Of a stretch of DNA of 64,000 bases, positions 12,112 through 22,900 are shown in pieces. The position numbers and the translations under genes are program-made. The notes under the pieces are model-generated. The model was not told the origin of the DNA and ran no database searches. It saw only the letters and a list, made by a program, of their open reading frames with translations. Source of the DNA: Xestospongia bergquistia (taxonomy: Eukaryota > Porifera > Demospongiae > Haplosclerida > Petrosiidae); contig OZ014415.1 of NCBI GenBank assembly GCA_963965975.1, positions 2,113,001 through 2,177,000 on the forward strand, written 5' to 3'. The first letter of the stretch is position 1. The number at the start of each line of letters is the position of its first letter.

Positions 12112-13888
12112 CAAGTGTATCAGTTGGAATAGGTGTAGCAAAGAAAGGAGATACAGGACTAATAACAGCTATATCATAGATATAGTTAATTAATAATATA
12201 TCTGTAAACATCTTTAATAACTTACCATTTATACTAAACCCTAAACCAGGATCAGATCCTATATAAAAAGTGAATATAATAAGTTACTGTATAAAATAGT
12301 TCAATAATAATTAATGGTTTGATATAACATTATTTTATATCACATTCTTAGAAATATAAATTTGGTATATTGAAATTTATTATTACTTTACTTTGACTAT
12401 AAAAAATAAAACATATTTGAATGTAATATTTTTAATTATAGTCAGATTAGTGTATTCACTGATAAACATTAAATTAATTACCATTTCTATTAGATTGAGA
12501 TCTAAACTCTGAGCTAGGACCTGAACATAATCCTGAGCTAGATCCAGATCCCGTATAAAACAGTGCATACACATTCAATAAGGAATTATATATTATGCCA
12601 AATAGTGTTCTTTACAATTTCAATGATATTTAAATTATAATAAGTAGACATTATAAGACAAAGAATGCATACTAATATCATTGAATAGTGAACAACTAAC
12701 AACTAATACTGTATTTAAAACAAAGAAAGTATAATTTATATAGACACTATATAAAATATTAGAAAAACATTAAAAATTATATGTAAAAAAAGATTTAAAT
12801 GAAGGAGGAAAGGGTTAATGAATAAAATAGATTTGTTAGCATAGAAATAACTGTGAATAATGATTTGCATGAGCTTTTGCTTTTGTCTTACCAAGTGTAT
12901 TAGTTGGAGTAGGCGTTGCAAAGAAAGAAGCTACAGGATGAGAACTAATATCAGCTATATCATAAATATAGTTTATTAATAATATATCTGTAAACATCTT
13001 TAATAACTTACCATCTATACTAAACCCTAAACCAGGATCAGATCCTATATAAAAAGTGGATATATTAAGTTACTATATTATACACACAGAAAAAACATTT
13101 AGATTTGTGACTTATATATGCTTACCATTATTATCTAGATTATAAACCACATTTGACCACACAGATGATGGATAGTTGAGACAGTCAATGTCCGTAACTT
13201 TTGATGTTCTAGAATATGGATGGTTTTCAAAATAGTCAGGTCCATCGCTATAACCAATTGTTGTTTTGTGACTAGCCCATTGCAATAGATTACATTTATA
13301 GGTAAATATAGAATAGGAAGTTGATCCTTGAGATGCAATCACAACCTGAAATGTGTTTGTCTATAAACAAAGAATAATCATGTATAACTTATATAGTAAG
13401 CAATAAGTACTTGAACACAATCGATGTTTCCAAATGGACAGACATTCATCCACTTTGCTACTAACACCCAATCTAACTTTAACACAACATTTTCATTTAA
13501 TTCCAAAAATTTTTCCACTACATCAATAATATTAGGGTTGTCTATTGGAGTGACTATTCCATATTTAGCAATCCCTGTATAAGATAGATGAATATCATCC
13601 CAAAATGGAGCTATCACTACTGCTGATGACAGTGGAAATGATCTAGGTTCATGACTGCTAAATGATGTGCCAAAGCTGAGTAGACCATTTGAGCTTATCT
13701 GTATTATCAAGTAAACATTAATATTTACTGAAAGTAATAGTGACTAAGTCTCACATATGAAGTATTGAAATTTTGCTTTCCAAAATGAAAACTTGAAGGT
13801 AGTCTGATAAGTCTAGTTTCATCATCAGCATTATTAAACTCATTCTCCTGTGTCCCAAGATCAAGAAAAACCAAATCAGATACAGAAC
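12112..13888 (-). pseudogene. NIDO unit N3: intact NIDO exons, no start codon nearby and no TM exon
   Basis: NIDO exons 13755-13888, 13411-13698 and 13126-13360 are open, as are linkers 13012-13044 (SDPGLGFSID) and 12892-12930. Below the linker-like exon 12482-12550 the TM exon is missing. A junction near 12293 joins a linker intron (ending AAGTTACT) to sequence normally found just upstream (5') of a TM exon on the minus strand (GTATAAAATAGTTCAATAA). A second pair of linkers follows (12226-12258; 12112 to about 12150, acceptor unclear). The nearest signal exon (14750-14834) has ATA in place of ATG; a more distant one (16827-16911) is open. Most likely a deletion removed the TM and tail. It could still make a secreted NIDO protein if the distal signal exon is used. 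Confidence 0.6.
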
Positions 13889-15826
13889 CTAACATGAATA
13901 AAAAATTAAACTAAATGAATAATAATTTAATAACTAAAAAGTTAATATAATAATAACTATTGATTAAATACAGACCTCCTGACAAATATTTGTAAATAGC
14001 TAATTTCTTATTTTTAAAAGATAGCGAGAACTCTTTCTGCAACTGTGTTAAATCCTTCATAATTATTATAACGTCATCATTTCATCCCATGTGAGTATGT
14101 GGCCTATTAATGACTTATTCTATTCTTCATTTACAATGTTTGGAGGTAAGACTTGATGTGTTGCTGAAAATAGTATGACTATGTAGCTTTAATAGTTTTA
14201 CTAGACACATTTTTAAGTATGATATTTTCTTTCAAGAGGTATTTAATTACCACATGTTGTAAGTTAAATGATATAGTGGCTTATTTTATTATACTATTAA
14301 CAACTACATAATTGTTTTTTCAACAAAAATTCTGTAACTGTTTGATCCATTTTAATATTTCCCATATTATCCCACATGTATCTGTACACTTTACTAGAGA
14401 TTTGTGCTATGTATGATAATTCATTTCAATAGGTAACTAACTACATTATTTAGCTACCACATGCTATAAGTTAAATAGTGTAGTGACACTGTAGCTTCAC
14501 TTAATATCATGTCTAATGATATTAGACATGATATGTGTTGTTTTAGTTAATTATAAGTAAAATTAAAACCCCTTTAGTTTAGCTTATTAAGTATAAAAAA
14601 AAATATAATAACACTATTTGTATAAATGTTTGCATGGAAAATTTTTTGTATGAATGATGATTCATCAAAACCTTAACTTGTTTCTACATTTTTTGTATTA
14701 ACATTCCTTCATTATTTTATTTAAATCAAGCTTAATAAAATCAACTTACAGGATAGTGGCTTAAAAAATTTTTGAAACAAGAAGAGAGATAGCACTATCT
14801 GTAAATGACTTGAACCCGAGAAGCTGGAATCTATCCAATCATTATAATAATACTGATAAACGCGTGGGGTGTTATTTCCTGCAATGTTACAGATTAGTTT
14901 GGCATTGCTGCCACTTTACTTAGAAAGGAAAGGTCTGGGGACAAGCACATAAGACTCATATAGCAGAATGTGGGTAGAGCATTCTTAGAGCTGAGATTGT
15001 GTTAATGGAGTGAAAAACTCAAAACGCCTGTTGATATGCACTGATTGTGGTAATCTATTTCAAATAGAAGCACAGATCATCTTTTACTAATTAGTACTAC
15101 CTCGTAAAAAGGAGGAGCTTGTAAGTTCATGAGGCGTGTCTATAGCCTGCAAGATTTTTGCAGGTTGTACAAGTCTTATATTCTCTTGAACAGAGACCCT
15201 TCCTCTCTAAGCGAAAGGGTGGCAACACTAGACTATTTACAGATCAGTAAAATGTTCCTATAATACATTGCTTTCTTGCATAGAAATACTGCCTTTTTTG
15301 GGGAAGAATAAGCTATAGTTTAATAACACAGTAAGGAAGAAAACATGAAAATATGCACATGTTATTTCAAATACAAAAAGTTATAGGATGAGATAAGATA
15401 AACAGGCTTGATTCAGTCAGAGGGCACCCGTCCCTCTGACATTCCAAGAATCGTCCAGCCATATACAGGATGATGGATGGAGGATCACAAACCATGAATG
15501 TACATTCATTTGAACTAAAAGATATTCTACATCTTAGCCATCTCATTACAATTCAGTAGAGCATTTTTGTATCTGGGAAACATATCAACAAGCAAATTGT
15601 AAATATAGGTGTCATGAGTAAAGTTATTATAAAGAAGATCAAAGCTATATTATAGCTTTGATTGATTGATTTAATCAATATTATCTACACGAATAGTAAA
15701 TTCCATAATACAATTACTGCATTAGTCATGAAAACTGTATGTGATATTTACTCTATTGCATCAAATAATTTACTATGTGCTTGTAACTTGTATATATCCA
15801 TATATGGTTAAATAAAATGTAATAGT

Positions 15827-15859
<33 letters not shown>

Positions 15860-16826
15860 GGATGGATGGATGGATACTGTATTGTTTCTTATTATAGGTT
15901 TAGTTGATTGACAAACATCTCTTAATAAAAGTCATATATATAAGTTAGACACACAAGGACAATATGACTATGAATAATAATAATACATAAATAATAAGTA
16001 GTCATACCACTACATCTCTCCTTCTAGGAGATAGGGCAAGTCAAACTTCATGGTAGCAATATTGGACATGGTATTAAGTGAAGCTCATAGTGCCACTAAA
16101 CACTTTAACTTACAACATGTGGTAACTAAATAGTTACCTCTTAAAAGGAATTCCACTACTTAGCAATGGTCTCTAATAAAAACTATGAACAGTTGCACAG
16201 TCAAAATAACTACAGTAACACATCATGTCAAATGTCACAAAGTTAGTGCACTATCCTAGTAAATTAGTCTGGTGAGGAAAATCCAACCTCAAGATATATT
16301 TGTAAGACTAATTTAACCTAGTTAGTACATTAACTTGTGATATTTGACAAGTCAGAATTCTTTGACAAAAAAATTATTACTGCTGCCCTTTTTAAAAATA
16401 AAATAGGTAGGTCTGTTTAAACAACAAACCAATGCCATTTTATTATTAATCATTTTTATTGTATAATAATTAATATCTACAGGATCATAAGCACTTGACC
16501 TGGACTTACTTACAAATAGTTGCAACAAGATATGAGTCCACTAAAATAAAAGGATTATTGAAAACATCATTAATAATAATAAAGACTTATGAATACTGAT
16601 AGTGGCTAGCCCTTAATCTTCCACTTTAGCTTTAATATGTTGTTATAAGCCAGAACTTAAATACAAAGTACCACTCAGTACAATCCATGAATTGCATATA
16701 CATGGATATGTTTACTGATGTAAAGATTTTTGAATGGATAATGATTCATCCAAACCTTGTTTCTACATTTTTACATTGTCATTCCTTCATTATTTATTTA
16801 AATCAAGTTTAATAAAATTAACTTAC
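13889..16826. repeat. Upstream region of N3: intergenic repeat blocks
   Basis: Contains two copies of the TTGCTGAAA.../AAGTTAAAT repeat (14160-14280, 14395-14520), a start-less signal exon (14750-14834, open but beginning ATA), the CTGCAAGATTTTTGCAG block (about 15110-15245), the hairpin module (about 15607-15680), a (TA)n(TGGA)n microsatellite (15827-15875) and the inverted repeat copy (about 16055-16215). Over 14.0-15.37 kb it is nearly identical to 45.06-46.47 kb. No other coding exon seen. Confidence 0.6.
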
Positions 16827-16911
16827 TAGATAGTGGTATAAAAAATACATGAAATAAAAAGAGAGATAGCACTATCTGTGAAAGATGTGATCCATAATGG
16901 CTGAACTCCAT
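16827..16911 (-). CDS. Orphan signal-peptide exon (open)
   Basis: 85 bp from ATG to a GTAAGT donor in phase 1. It encodes MEFSHYGSHL then QIVLSLFLFHVFF. Phase and sequence match the signal exons of N2 and N7. No intact NIDO exon lies nearer than N3 (2.9 kb downstream on the minus strand), with another, start-less signal exon between. It may be an alternative first exon for N3. Confidence 0.5.
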
Positions 16912-17242
16912 CGATCTTCATGTACCGTCACATCTGTGAGGTATTATTCCCTGTAATATAGAAAATGTTCCTGTAATAGCTGTCATGAGTAAAGTTATGA
17001 CAAGGAACAACAAAGCTACTCTATAGCTTGGATTGATTACTTTAATCTATATATACAGTGACAAGTTGCATGTACCATATTATTGACTGTTAGGATGTTA
17101 CTAATATACAATGGTTAGAAATCATGATTTTTTATTTGTATATTACATATATGCATCATTACTAAAATTAATTGGTTATTTTAATCAATTTATGTACATT
17201 TTAGTAGCATACATCCCTACAAAATACATTTAAATGTGACAA

Positions 17243-17412
17243 CAATTTCATATTCAGTAATTTCTGTAGAAACCAGTTCAGTATCACCATTTCAAATAAA
17301 ATGAAGCTGTCACAACTAATGATGACAGTGGAAATTCATATGATGTAGAAATATGGTATGAAAATGAGGTGCAAAAACTTAGAATATTTGAGCTTATCTG
17401 TATCATCAAGTA
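17243..17412 (-). pseudogene. Decayed NIDO exon relic
   Basis: Keeps CAGTAATTTCTGTA, AAATAAAATGAAGCTGTCACAACT, GATGACAGTGGAAAT and TTTGAGCTTATCTGTATCATCAAGTAAACATTAAT, in the order of the intact middle NIDO exon and its acceptor. Frames are closed. Homologous to the relics at 4.91, 33.14 and 40.97 kb. Confidence 0.65.
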
Positions 17413-18530
17413 AACATTAATACTACCCCAAAGCTGTTAGAAACAATACCATAACCTACTCGATATTGAATTCATATTTAAGTTTAGTTTGCATGAAATT
17501 AACAGTAAGTTTCACTTAAAAACTATTTTCTAACAAAAAGTGATGAATTTAGACAAAATATTAATTTTATGCACTTTTAAAGGAAACTGGTTATTCCTAT
17601 CCTAAATTTGTAGAAAACAATGCCAAAACCTACTGGATATTGAATTCATCTTTAACATTTACTTTGCATGCATAATCTGTAACTTTTTGGACATGCAAAA
17701 TCTCCAAATCCATGAAACCATATAACCATACAAATAGAATCAGCATGTGTGTTACCATAGCAACATGTGTGTTATCAAAGCAACTATTACCATGAAAACA
17801 GTCACCATAATAACATAATAGCAAGTGCATATATATCACCATAGCAACTGTATACATATCAATAGTGACATTACTTATCATCTTATGAGCATTAATCCCA
17901 TTTATTGTTTTAAGACTAAAACTAATTACTTTGCAACATTATGTTCTGAATTTTTGTTAGAAACATTGTCAAAACCTACCAGATATTTAATTAATGATCA
18001 TTATTTAATTTCTATCCATTATTGGCAAGTTTTACTAAAAACATTTTCTACCAAAAAAGTGAATAATTTAGGCATAATACCAATTATATAAATAGTTTTC
18101 ATTTCATTGTCTAAAGGTGCTTGAGTTGTTTTAGCCAATAAATTTGATATGGACGGATTTGCAACCCAAAGTTCATGTTAAGCTATTCAATTAATGACAT
18201 CAGTGATTGAATACTGTATAAAATCAGAGAAAACAAATACAGAATATTAGATGATAATTTTGTCCTTTAATCTAATAATACTGAATACAGATTTGGTCAA
18301 ATTTAATGATAGGAAAGCTAACTAATGTTTGTTTACATTTTAATTATTCCAGTAATAAGGACCAAAAAGTACCTAAACTTTGTCTGTTTGTTAAAAAGTC
18401 AGTATAACTCTCTTCTCTTAAGTTTTAAATAAAGACTATTCTTTGGATGAAGTAAGATGAGGAAAGCTCTTCATGAAGTGAAAACTCAGAAACTCTCAAT
18501 AATTGCGCCAATCTGTTATATTACTAATAC
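17413..18530. other. Intergenic stretch with an X-box-like site
   Basis: GTTACCATAGCAAC at 17751-17764, with degenerate neighbours (GTTATCAAAGCAAC, TCACCATAGCAAC). From about 18100 to 18500 the sequence is private, with a short imperfect hairpin (AATATTAGAT/ATCTAATA near 18247-18285). I see no gene. Open frames at 17630-17881 (minus) and 17825-18091 (plus) look like chance. Confidence 0.4.
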
Positions 18531-18532
18531 AC

Positions 18533-18690
18533 AGCTGAGGAAGCAAAAATTACTAATACTGATACACAAGTCCATGATCTACCAATAGTTACTACTGATA
18601 TATCACTGAATATCAACCGAGCTTATGCTACAGCATGGTTCAGAGAGGCTCAGTATCAAGACACTTCTCACACATAATTTTAAATTTTGT
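18533..18690 (+). pseudogene. Plus-strand tail-exon relic
   Basis: After a CACAG acceptor, the plus strand reads an AEEA start and then a deletion. It continues as DTQVHDLPIVTTDISLNI and RAYAT, matching the tail relic at 7205-7390 and, more distantly, ITVNINPAYVT of the minus-strand tails. The TM and 69-bp exons of this relic are not found upstream. Confidence 0.55.
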
Positions 18691-19793
18691 AGCTGTAATT
18701 ATTTTCATTAAATATTTTGAGGAATTTGCTGTTTTATTTTTTCAAAAGACTTCATTCGCTAACTTTCATTAGTATCATTGTTATTAATCATTTTAAATAG
18801 ATTGCTTTATGTTTGTTGTCAATATTTGTATAAACATATTTCTACTTGCCTTTTGTTACCTTATATAACATATATACCTGTGTATTAAGTCAAAGATTAT
18901 AATTGATAAATACATAAAGAGCAACGTAGCAATTCTTTAACAGTGTAAGCAACAATTTCCACTGTACTATATATAGCTATTATTAATCAGAGGTACAATG
19001 TATTTATAGTACAGTAATTATATATAATATCTATATACTGATATATAAGAATATGTGATAGTATGGTGATCTATAATCTGTTCCATTCATTAGTATTGGG
19101 AGTGTACTGTTTACTAAAATTACCTCACATGTACCAGTTTATCATTAATCATCTATTTATTTATTAATCCATCCATCTTTCCTCCATCCATTAATCTATT
19201 TATCCATTTTTATATATCCCTCTATCCCATCCATCCATTTTGAGATTAATGGATGGTAAATTGAAATGATTGATGAATGAAGAGAAAATGGATAGACAGA
19301 TTAATGAATTAATTAATAAATGGATTATACAAGTAACAATAGTAAATTCAATTTGAGGTTTGTAAATATGGGACTGTGTCTTTTTGTGTCAGAATAGGTT
19401 ATATTACATTGTGGCTAACAGATGAAGCGAAATCATTTTCAATATATTATAACAATGGAATATATTTCAATGTTCTTGAAAATATCAATGCAAACAAAAT
19501 AAACTTTTATGATAGATGCTCAATCTTATTGATGTATTAAATTTAGTCAGACTGTCCAATTCACTTTAACATTTAAAATAACAAAAGAACCAAGAATAAT
19601 TATAGTAACACTATTGTTAAACATTGTATATAGTATTAAACTATTTAGTAAGTTTGAAAAGTAAATATGCTGCAGACAAAATGCAACGAATGAAAATTAA
19701 AAACAAATTCCTCAAATATAAACTAAAAATAACTAAATTTTAATATCTAAAACAACAACATTACCATAAAAGTTTTTGAAAAATAAAGAATTA
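18691..19793. other. Convergent 3' intergenic segment (copy 2 of 3) with hairpin
   Basis: Near-identical to 7.40-8.48 kb. The central stem CCATCCATT/AATGGATGG is at 19231-19239 and 19248-19256. No gene seen. Confidence 0.6.
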
Positions 19794-19964
19794 TCAAAAA
19801 GTATCACTATCATCATCAATATTGACACATGTCTGAGAAGAATCTGGTTGTTGAGCACATGGAGTAACATAAGCAGGGTTGATATTCACTGTTATATAAG
19901 TAATAAGTTCTGATAGATCATAGATTTCTGTAATATCGTATTCTTCAAATTCTATTGGTTCAGT

Positions 19965-20135
19965 ATCAACTGGCATTTCGTATTCTTGACATTCTATCAG
20001 TTCAGTATCAACTGGTGTTTCATATTCTTGAGATTCTGTCAGTTCAGTATCAACTGGTGTTTCATATTCTTGAGATTCTGTCAACTCAGTATCAACTGGT
20101 GTTTCATATTCTTGAGATTCTGTCAGTTCAGGAAT
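19965..20135 (-). repeat. Tail repeat of N4: four 42-bp units with YxxP
   Basis: Four tandem 14-codon units (ELTESQEYETPVDT type; the last reads ELIECQEYEMPVDT). This is one more than N2. The units are so alike at DNA level that two other frames stay open through them on the opposite strand. Confidence 0.8.
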
Positions 20136-21474
20136 ACTCTCATACAATGGCTCCTCAACTCTATGTTAGTATATAACAGACTGTGTTAATACTCTATGTG
20201 TCATGTTGTCAACTTACAATGTTGTAGATGTATTTGCTATATTATAACTTGGGCTGATAGACATTGTAATATCATCTGTTTTGTCCCTGTATAATGTATA
20301 GATATATAACAGACTGTGCTAATACTCTATGTGTCATGTTGTTAACTTACAATGTTGTAGATGTATTTGCTATATTATAACTTGGGTTGATAGACATTGC
20401 AATATCATCTGTTTTCTCCCTGTATAATGATAGATATATAACAGACTGTGTTAATACTCTATGTGTCATGTTGTCAACTTACACTCTTGTAGATATATTT
20501 CTTATATTATAACTTGGGATAATAGTCATTGTAATATCATCTCTTTTGTCTCTGTATAACCGTCGAGTGTAAATATGATGTCATAATGACTAGTTTGATG
20601 AATTACCCTGATTTTAAATTTTCTTTCTTTGACTTCCTTTTAATCATAACTACAAGAACAACTACAATAACCAGTACTCCTACAATATAAATATATATAA
20701 TTGCTGTTGTCACTGGTAGTCCAATTTTTAAACCAGTATTAGGACTTTCAAATCGAGATCCCAAGCCAGATCCAGATCCTGTATAAAATAGTTTAATAAA
20801 ATTTTTAATGATCTAAGTTTATGATGTTTGTTAAGATTAGAATTTCTTTAATGGTTTGATATAACATTATTTTATATCACATTCTTAGAAATATAAATTT
20901 GGTATATTGAAATTTATTATTACTATACTAAAAAACTAAAACATATTTGAATGTAATATTTTTAATTATAGTCAGATTAGTGTACTCACAGATAACCTTT
21001 CATTCACTTACCATTTCTATTAGATTGAGATCTAAACTCTGAGCCAGGACCTGAACATAATCCTGAGCTAGATCCAGATCCCGTATAAAACAGTGCATAC
21101 ACATTCAATAAGGAATTTTATATTATACCAAATTGTGTTCTTTATACAATTTCAATGATATTTAAATTATAATAAGTAAACATTGTAAGACAAGGAATGC
21201 ATACTAATATCATTGAATAGTGAACAACTAACAACTAATACTTTATTTAAAACAAAGAAAGTGTAATTTATATAGACACTATGTAAATATTAGAAAAACT
21301 TTATAAATTATGTAAAATAGATTTAAATGAGCAAGGAATGGGTTAATAAAATAGATTTGTTAGCATAGAAAAAAATGTGAATAATAATTTGCATGAGCTT
21401 TTGATTTTATCTTACCAAGTGTATCATTTGGAGTAGGTATTGCAAAGGAAGAAGCTACAGGATGAGAACTAATA

Positions 21475-21717
21475 CACTGTAAATCTGATTGGTTGATTTA
21501 ACCATTATTTGGTTATACAGGTTGTAATTACAAACTTATTTTTGTTAGAAAAGTAAACATAATACTGTTTTCATTACTAATGTACTACTGTTTATGTAGC
21601 TACATAACCAATAATTTCATAGTACATTAGTAATCAAAGTAGTATTAAAGTTACTTTTTACACATGCAACCCACATAACCATGTATTGGTTAAATTAACT
21701 AATCAATTTTTACAGTG
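21475..21717. mobile_element. 243-bp MITE with TA target duplication (Tc1/mariner-like)
   Basis: It begins CACTGTAAATCTGATTGGTT and ends with the imperfect inverse AACTAATCAATTTTTACAGTG. About 45 bp at each end pair imperfectly. TA flanks it on both sides (21473-21474 and 21718-21719). Paralogous introns read AACTAATATCAGCTA without interruption (for example at 12945), which gives the empty site and shows exactly one TA was duplicated. It has no coding capacity. Confidence 0.85.
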
Positions 21718-22900
21718 TATCAGCTATATTATAGATATAGTTTATTAATATATATATATATCTTAATACATCTTTCATAACTTACCACCTATACTAGACC
21801 GTAAACTAGGATCAGATCCTGTATAAAAAGTGAATATAATGAGATACTACATTATACTCACAGGAAAAACATTTAGATTTGTGATTTATATATGCTTACC
21901 ATCATTTAGATTATAAACCACATTATTATTGCAAAGGAAGAAGCTATAGAATGAGAACTAATATTAACTATATCGTGGATAGTGTTTATTGATAGTATAC
22001 ATCTGTAAACATCTTTAATAACATAGCATTTATACTAAACCATAAGCCAGGATCAAATCTTGCATAACAAGTGAAAATAATAAGATACTACATTAAACTC
22101 ATAGAAAAAATGTTTGAATTTGTGATTTATATATGCTTACCATTATTTAGATTATAAACCACATTTGACCATACAGATGATGGATAGTTGAGACAGTCAA
22201 TGTCCGTAACGTTTGATGTTCTAGAAAATGGATGGTTTTTAAAATAGTCAGGTCCAGCACTATAGCCAATTGCTGCATTATGATTAGTCCATTGCAATAA
22301 ACCACATTTATAAGTAAATATAGAATAAGAAGTTAATCCTTGAGATGCAATCACAACCTGAAATGAGTTTGTCTATAAACAAAAAATAGTCATGTATGTT
22401 TTATAAAGTAACTAATAAGTACTTGAACACAATCGATGTTTTCATATGGACAGACATTCATCCACTTTGCTACTAAAACCCAATCTAACTTTAACACAAC
22501 ATTTTCATTTAATTCCAAAAATGTTTCCACTGCATCAATAATATTAGGGTTATTTGTTGGAGTGACTATTCCATATTTAGCAATCCCTGTATAAGATAGA
22601 TGAATATCATCCCAAAATGGAGCTATCAATACTGCTGATGACAGTGGAAATGATGTAGGTTCACGACCGTTAAATGATGTGTCAAAGCTGAGTAGACCAT
22701 TTGAGCTTATCTGTATTATAAAGTAAACATTAATATTTACTGAAAGTAATAGTGACTAAGTCTCACATATAAAGTATTGAAATTTTATTTTCCAAAATGA
22801 AAATTTGAAGGTAGACTGATATGTCTAGTTTCATCATCAACATTAATAAACTCATTCTCCTGTGTCCCAAGATTAAGAAAAACCAAATCAGATACAGAAC

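Larger units (their letters stand above)
19794..22900 (-). pseudogene. NIDO receptor N4, one nonsense codon in the NIDO domain
   Basis: Exons: NIDO 22767-22900, 22423-22710, 22141-22372; linkers 21786-21818 and 21416-21454; TM 20607-20778; 69-bp exons 20483-20551, 20351-20419, 20218-20286; tail 19794-20160. With the open signal exon at 25244-25328 the exons total 1,557 bp, a multiple of three. In exon 22767-22900, however, the codon that is CAA in the paralogues (GKQNF) is TAA here, at about 22784. The rest is open. The tail has four YxxP repeats and ITYITV. Between 22141 and 21819 are extra decayed pieces: a linker without a donor (about 22027-22060) and the last 25 bp of a NIDO exon (about 21901-21925). 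A MITE sits in the next intron. It could be a very recent pseudogene or a null allele. Confidence 0.65.

Noticed and set aside
13970..14060. A minus-strand ATG frame (MKDLTQLQKEFSLSF...) ending at a GTCTG site just upstream of the first NIDO exon, open in N1b, N3, N5 and N7
   Set aside because: The donor is weak, the peptide is not signal-like, and the frame is broken in N1a, N2, N4 and N6. The 85-bp signal exon fits phase and biology better.
19955..20189. Two overlapping plus-strand frames with internal repeats
   Set aside because: Antisense shadows of the YxxP repeats in the N4 tail.
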